Source: Pomacea canaliculata (Eukaryota > Mollusca > Gastropoda > Architaenioglossa > Ampullariidae). Taken from it: 64,000 bases of DNA. Under the pieces are notes generated by a model. That model made no database searches and had not been told where the DNA came from. It saw only the letters and a list, made by a program, of their open reading frames with translations. How positions within the stretch are numbered: the first letter of the stretch is position 1; every line of letters starts with the position of its first letter. The translations under genes and the position numbers were made by a program. Below are positions 62,936-64,000 of this stretch, in pieces. The stretch is taken from the NCBI RefSeq assembly GCF_003073045.1, contig NC_037590.1, positions 8,389,042 to 8,453,041 of the forward strand. Direction: 5' to 3'.

Positions 62936-63238
62936 AAACGTCATGGATATGCACGGGTGCTGGTGCTGCGATGGGTGATTGGTGATGCACCCGTTACAGT
63001 ATTTCGCTATGGCCTCGTTGACCATATTGATGAGACTTTGGAGAAAACTTGGATTAGACATTTTTTTTCCTTTGCTATGCGTTGGAAAATCAACAGGGAC
63101 TAGAAAAGCTGTGAAGTCGGTATATATATACTATAGTCGAAACCCAAGTTTGTTCGGGACTGGCTGCGAGTCAGAGAGCGTGGTTTACATGCGCTGACGT
63201 GGTCAAAAAGCTGAATGACAGATGAGTGCCCGAGGGGA

Positions 63239-63378
63239 CAGCGGTCTGCCAGCATAATAGACCAACATTAATTTTTACAGCTCATCACAGTTGATCTTAA
63301 TGGTGGTAATTAACGTGTCATCTAGGTAGCATCAGCAGTCTGCCAGCATCATTGACTACATTAATCTTACAAAGGTGA
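63239..63378. repeat. Imperfect direct repeat, two copies about 88 bp apart
   Basis: AGCGGTCTGCCAGCATAAT and AGCAGTCTGCCAGCATCAT each precede GAC, then ACATTAAT with a T-rich stretch and TTACA. The two copies lie between the integrase part and the PC4-like part of the Polinton-like element. Confidence 0.65.
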
Positions 63379-63700
63379 ACGACCGCTGGTGGTTTGACTG
63401 CACTCCTCTCACAAACAACATTATCCATCATACACACACAGACACACTAAAAAACTGTTGTAGCATTTAAGACATCGTTTTATTCAACAAGCAGTCTAAA
63501 GAAGAAAAAAAAATTGTGGTACGTTTGTACACTCGGTAACAAGTTTTTTGAGTAGCTTATTGTTTTTACACGTCTCTGTTTTGTCGATCGGTTCACACAC
63601 ACAAAGGTTCACACTGTGTCGTCGTTGCGAGGCTTTTTTTTTTTTCCGGACAAGGTTGAGGCGGGCGAGACTCTTTTGGAGCACACACACAAAAGTTTTT

Positions 63701-64000
63701 TTACACTGTTGGGTCATCTGGAAAAAGCACATCATCGTCTTTTTCTTCTTCGTTGTTGTCGACGCGAAGCATCTTGGGTCGTTTCGTATCGGGAAGATTT
63801 TCTGTCTGCCTGCGATAGTCGGTGGCCAGCTTTTTGTGGACCCTCAGCAAATTTTGAAACTGTTGTGAGTCCATCGCTACTCCTTTTTGGGTGGGCAAAC
63901 GTCGTCCCTCTTTGCCGTTGATGGGAGCCGTGTAGTGTCGAACGTGAATTTTGACGATGCCTTTCCACGTTCGCACAGAAGCAAAAACATCTTTGCCGAG
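63701..64000 (-). pseudogene. PC4-like protein part in the Polinton-like element (fossil)
   Basis: On the minus strand, frames entering from the right edge read VRTWKGIVKIHVRHY, GRRLPTQKGVAMDSQQFQNL, then a charged tail with EEEKDDDVLFPDDP. This matches the PC4/Sub1 single-stranded-DNA-binding fold (FKGxxxVDIREY, PTKKGISL). PC4-like genes are reported in some large DNA viruses and virus-like elements. It lies convergent to the integrase part. Confidence 0.6.

Larger units (their letters stand above)
60834..64000. mobile_element. Polinton/Maverick-like element, right end off window
   Basis: This is a virus-like DNA transposon fossil of the Polinton/Maverick (adintovirus-like) group. Its recognisable parts, left to right, are an FtsK/HerA-type packaging ATPase region, a small basic protein, a proline-rich protein and a retroviral-type integrase, all on the plus strand, then a PC4-like protein on the minus strand. 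DNA polymerase B and capsid genes are not in view and could lie beyond 64000. It looks broken, with at least two breaks, but several frames are still long, so it seems fairly young. Neither terminal repeat was found. It lies just after the last ankyrin exon, so it probably sits in or at the end of the ankyrin gene. Confidence 0.85.

Overview
The window is animal nuclear DNA, most likely from a mollusc and perhaps a gastropod. This is judged from multi-exon metazoan genes with ordinary GT-AG introns, tRNA-derived SINEs with a tail ending in a C-run, RTE/BovB-like and CR1-like LINE debris, (GAT)n-bearing interspersed repeats and a Polinton-like element. No database was consulted, so the species is an inference. 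The left 38 kb looks A+T rich. The right part is more G+C balanced and richer in minisatellites.

Layout: (1) 393-11191, minus: BLM, the Bloom-syndrome RecQ helicase. Twenty coding exons are resolved, including a 35-nt micro-exon. The first coding exon is unresolved and the C-terminus runs off the left edge. (2) 13890-17098, plus: ABHD8, an alpha/beta-hydrolase, head-to-head with BLM. (3) 17.1-21.2 kb: ABHD8 3' UTR, a SINE and LINE fragments. (4) 21214-25935, minus: MFSD3, a major-facilitator transporter, four exons. (5) 25.9-34.4 kb: no coding sequence recognised; part may be a long 3' UTR. (6) 34388-38709, minus: FBXO33, an F-box protein, four exons. (7) About 39.56-43.9 kb, plus: an incompletely resolved gene resembling DUF3987-type ATPase proteins, head-to-head with FBXO33. 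(8) 44-50.7 kb: mostly repeats, plus a possible alternative first exon. (9) 50789-60025, plus: an ANKDD1A/B-like ankyrin gene built from one-repeat-per-exon units of 99 nt. Its death domain is not in view. (10) From about 60.5 kb to the right edge: a Polinton/Maverick-like fossil with ATPase, small basic protein, proline-rich protein, integrase and PC4-like parts.

The genes do not form an operon or one pathway: BLM acts in homologous-recombination repair, ABHD8 is a putative hydrolase, MFSD3 a membrane transporter, FBXO33 an SCF ubiquitin-ligase substrate receptor, and the ankyrin protein a probable signalling adaptor. Two divergent gene pairs (BLM/ABHD8 and FBXO33/DUF3987-like) probably share promoter regions.

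The most unusual signal is that several tandem repeats start exactly at splice junctions and carry extra copies of the splice-site motif (two donors and one acceptor in the ankyrin gene, two acceptors in BLM). Separately, three otherwise well-phased host exons are off by one base, which suggests assembly error or gene decay.
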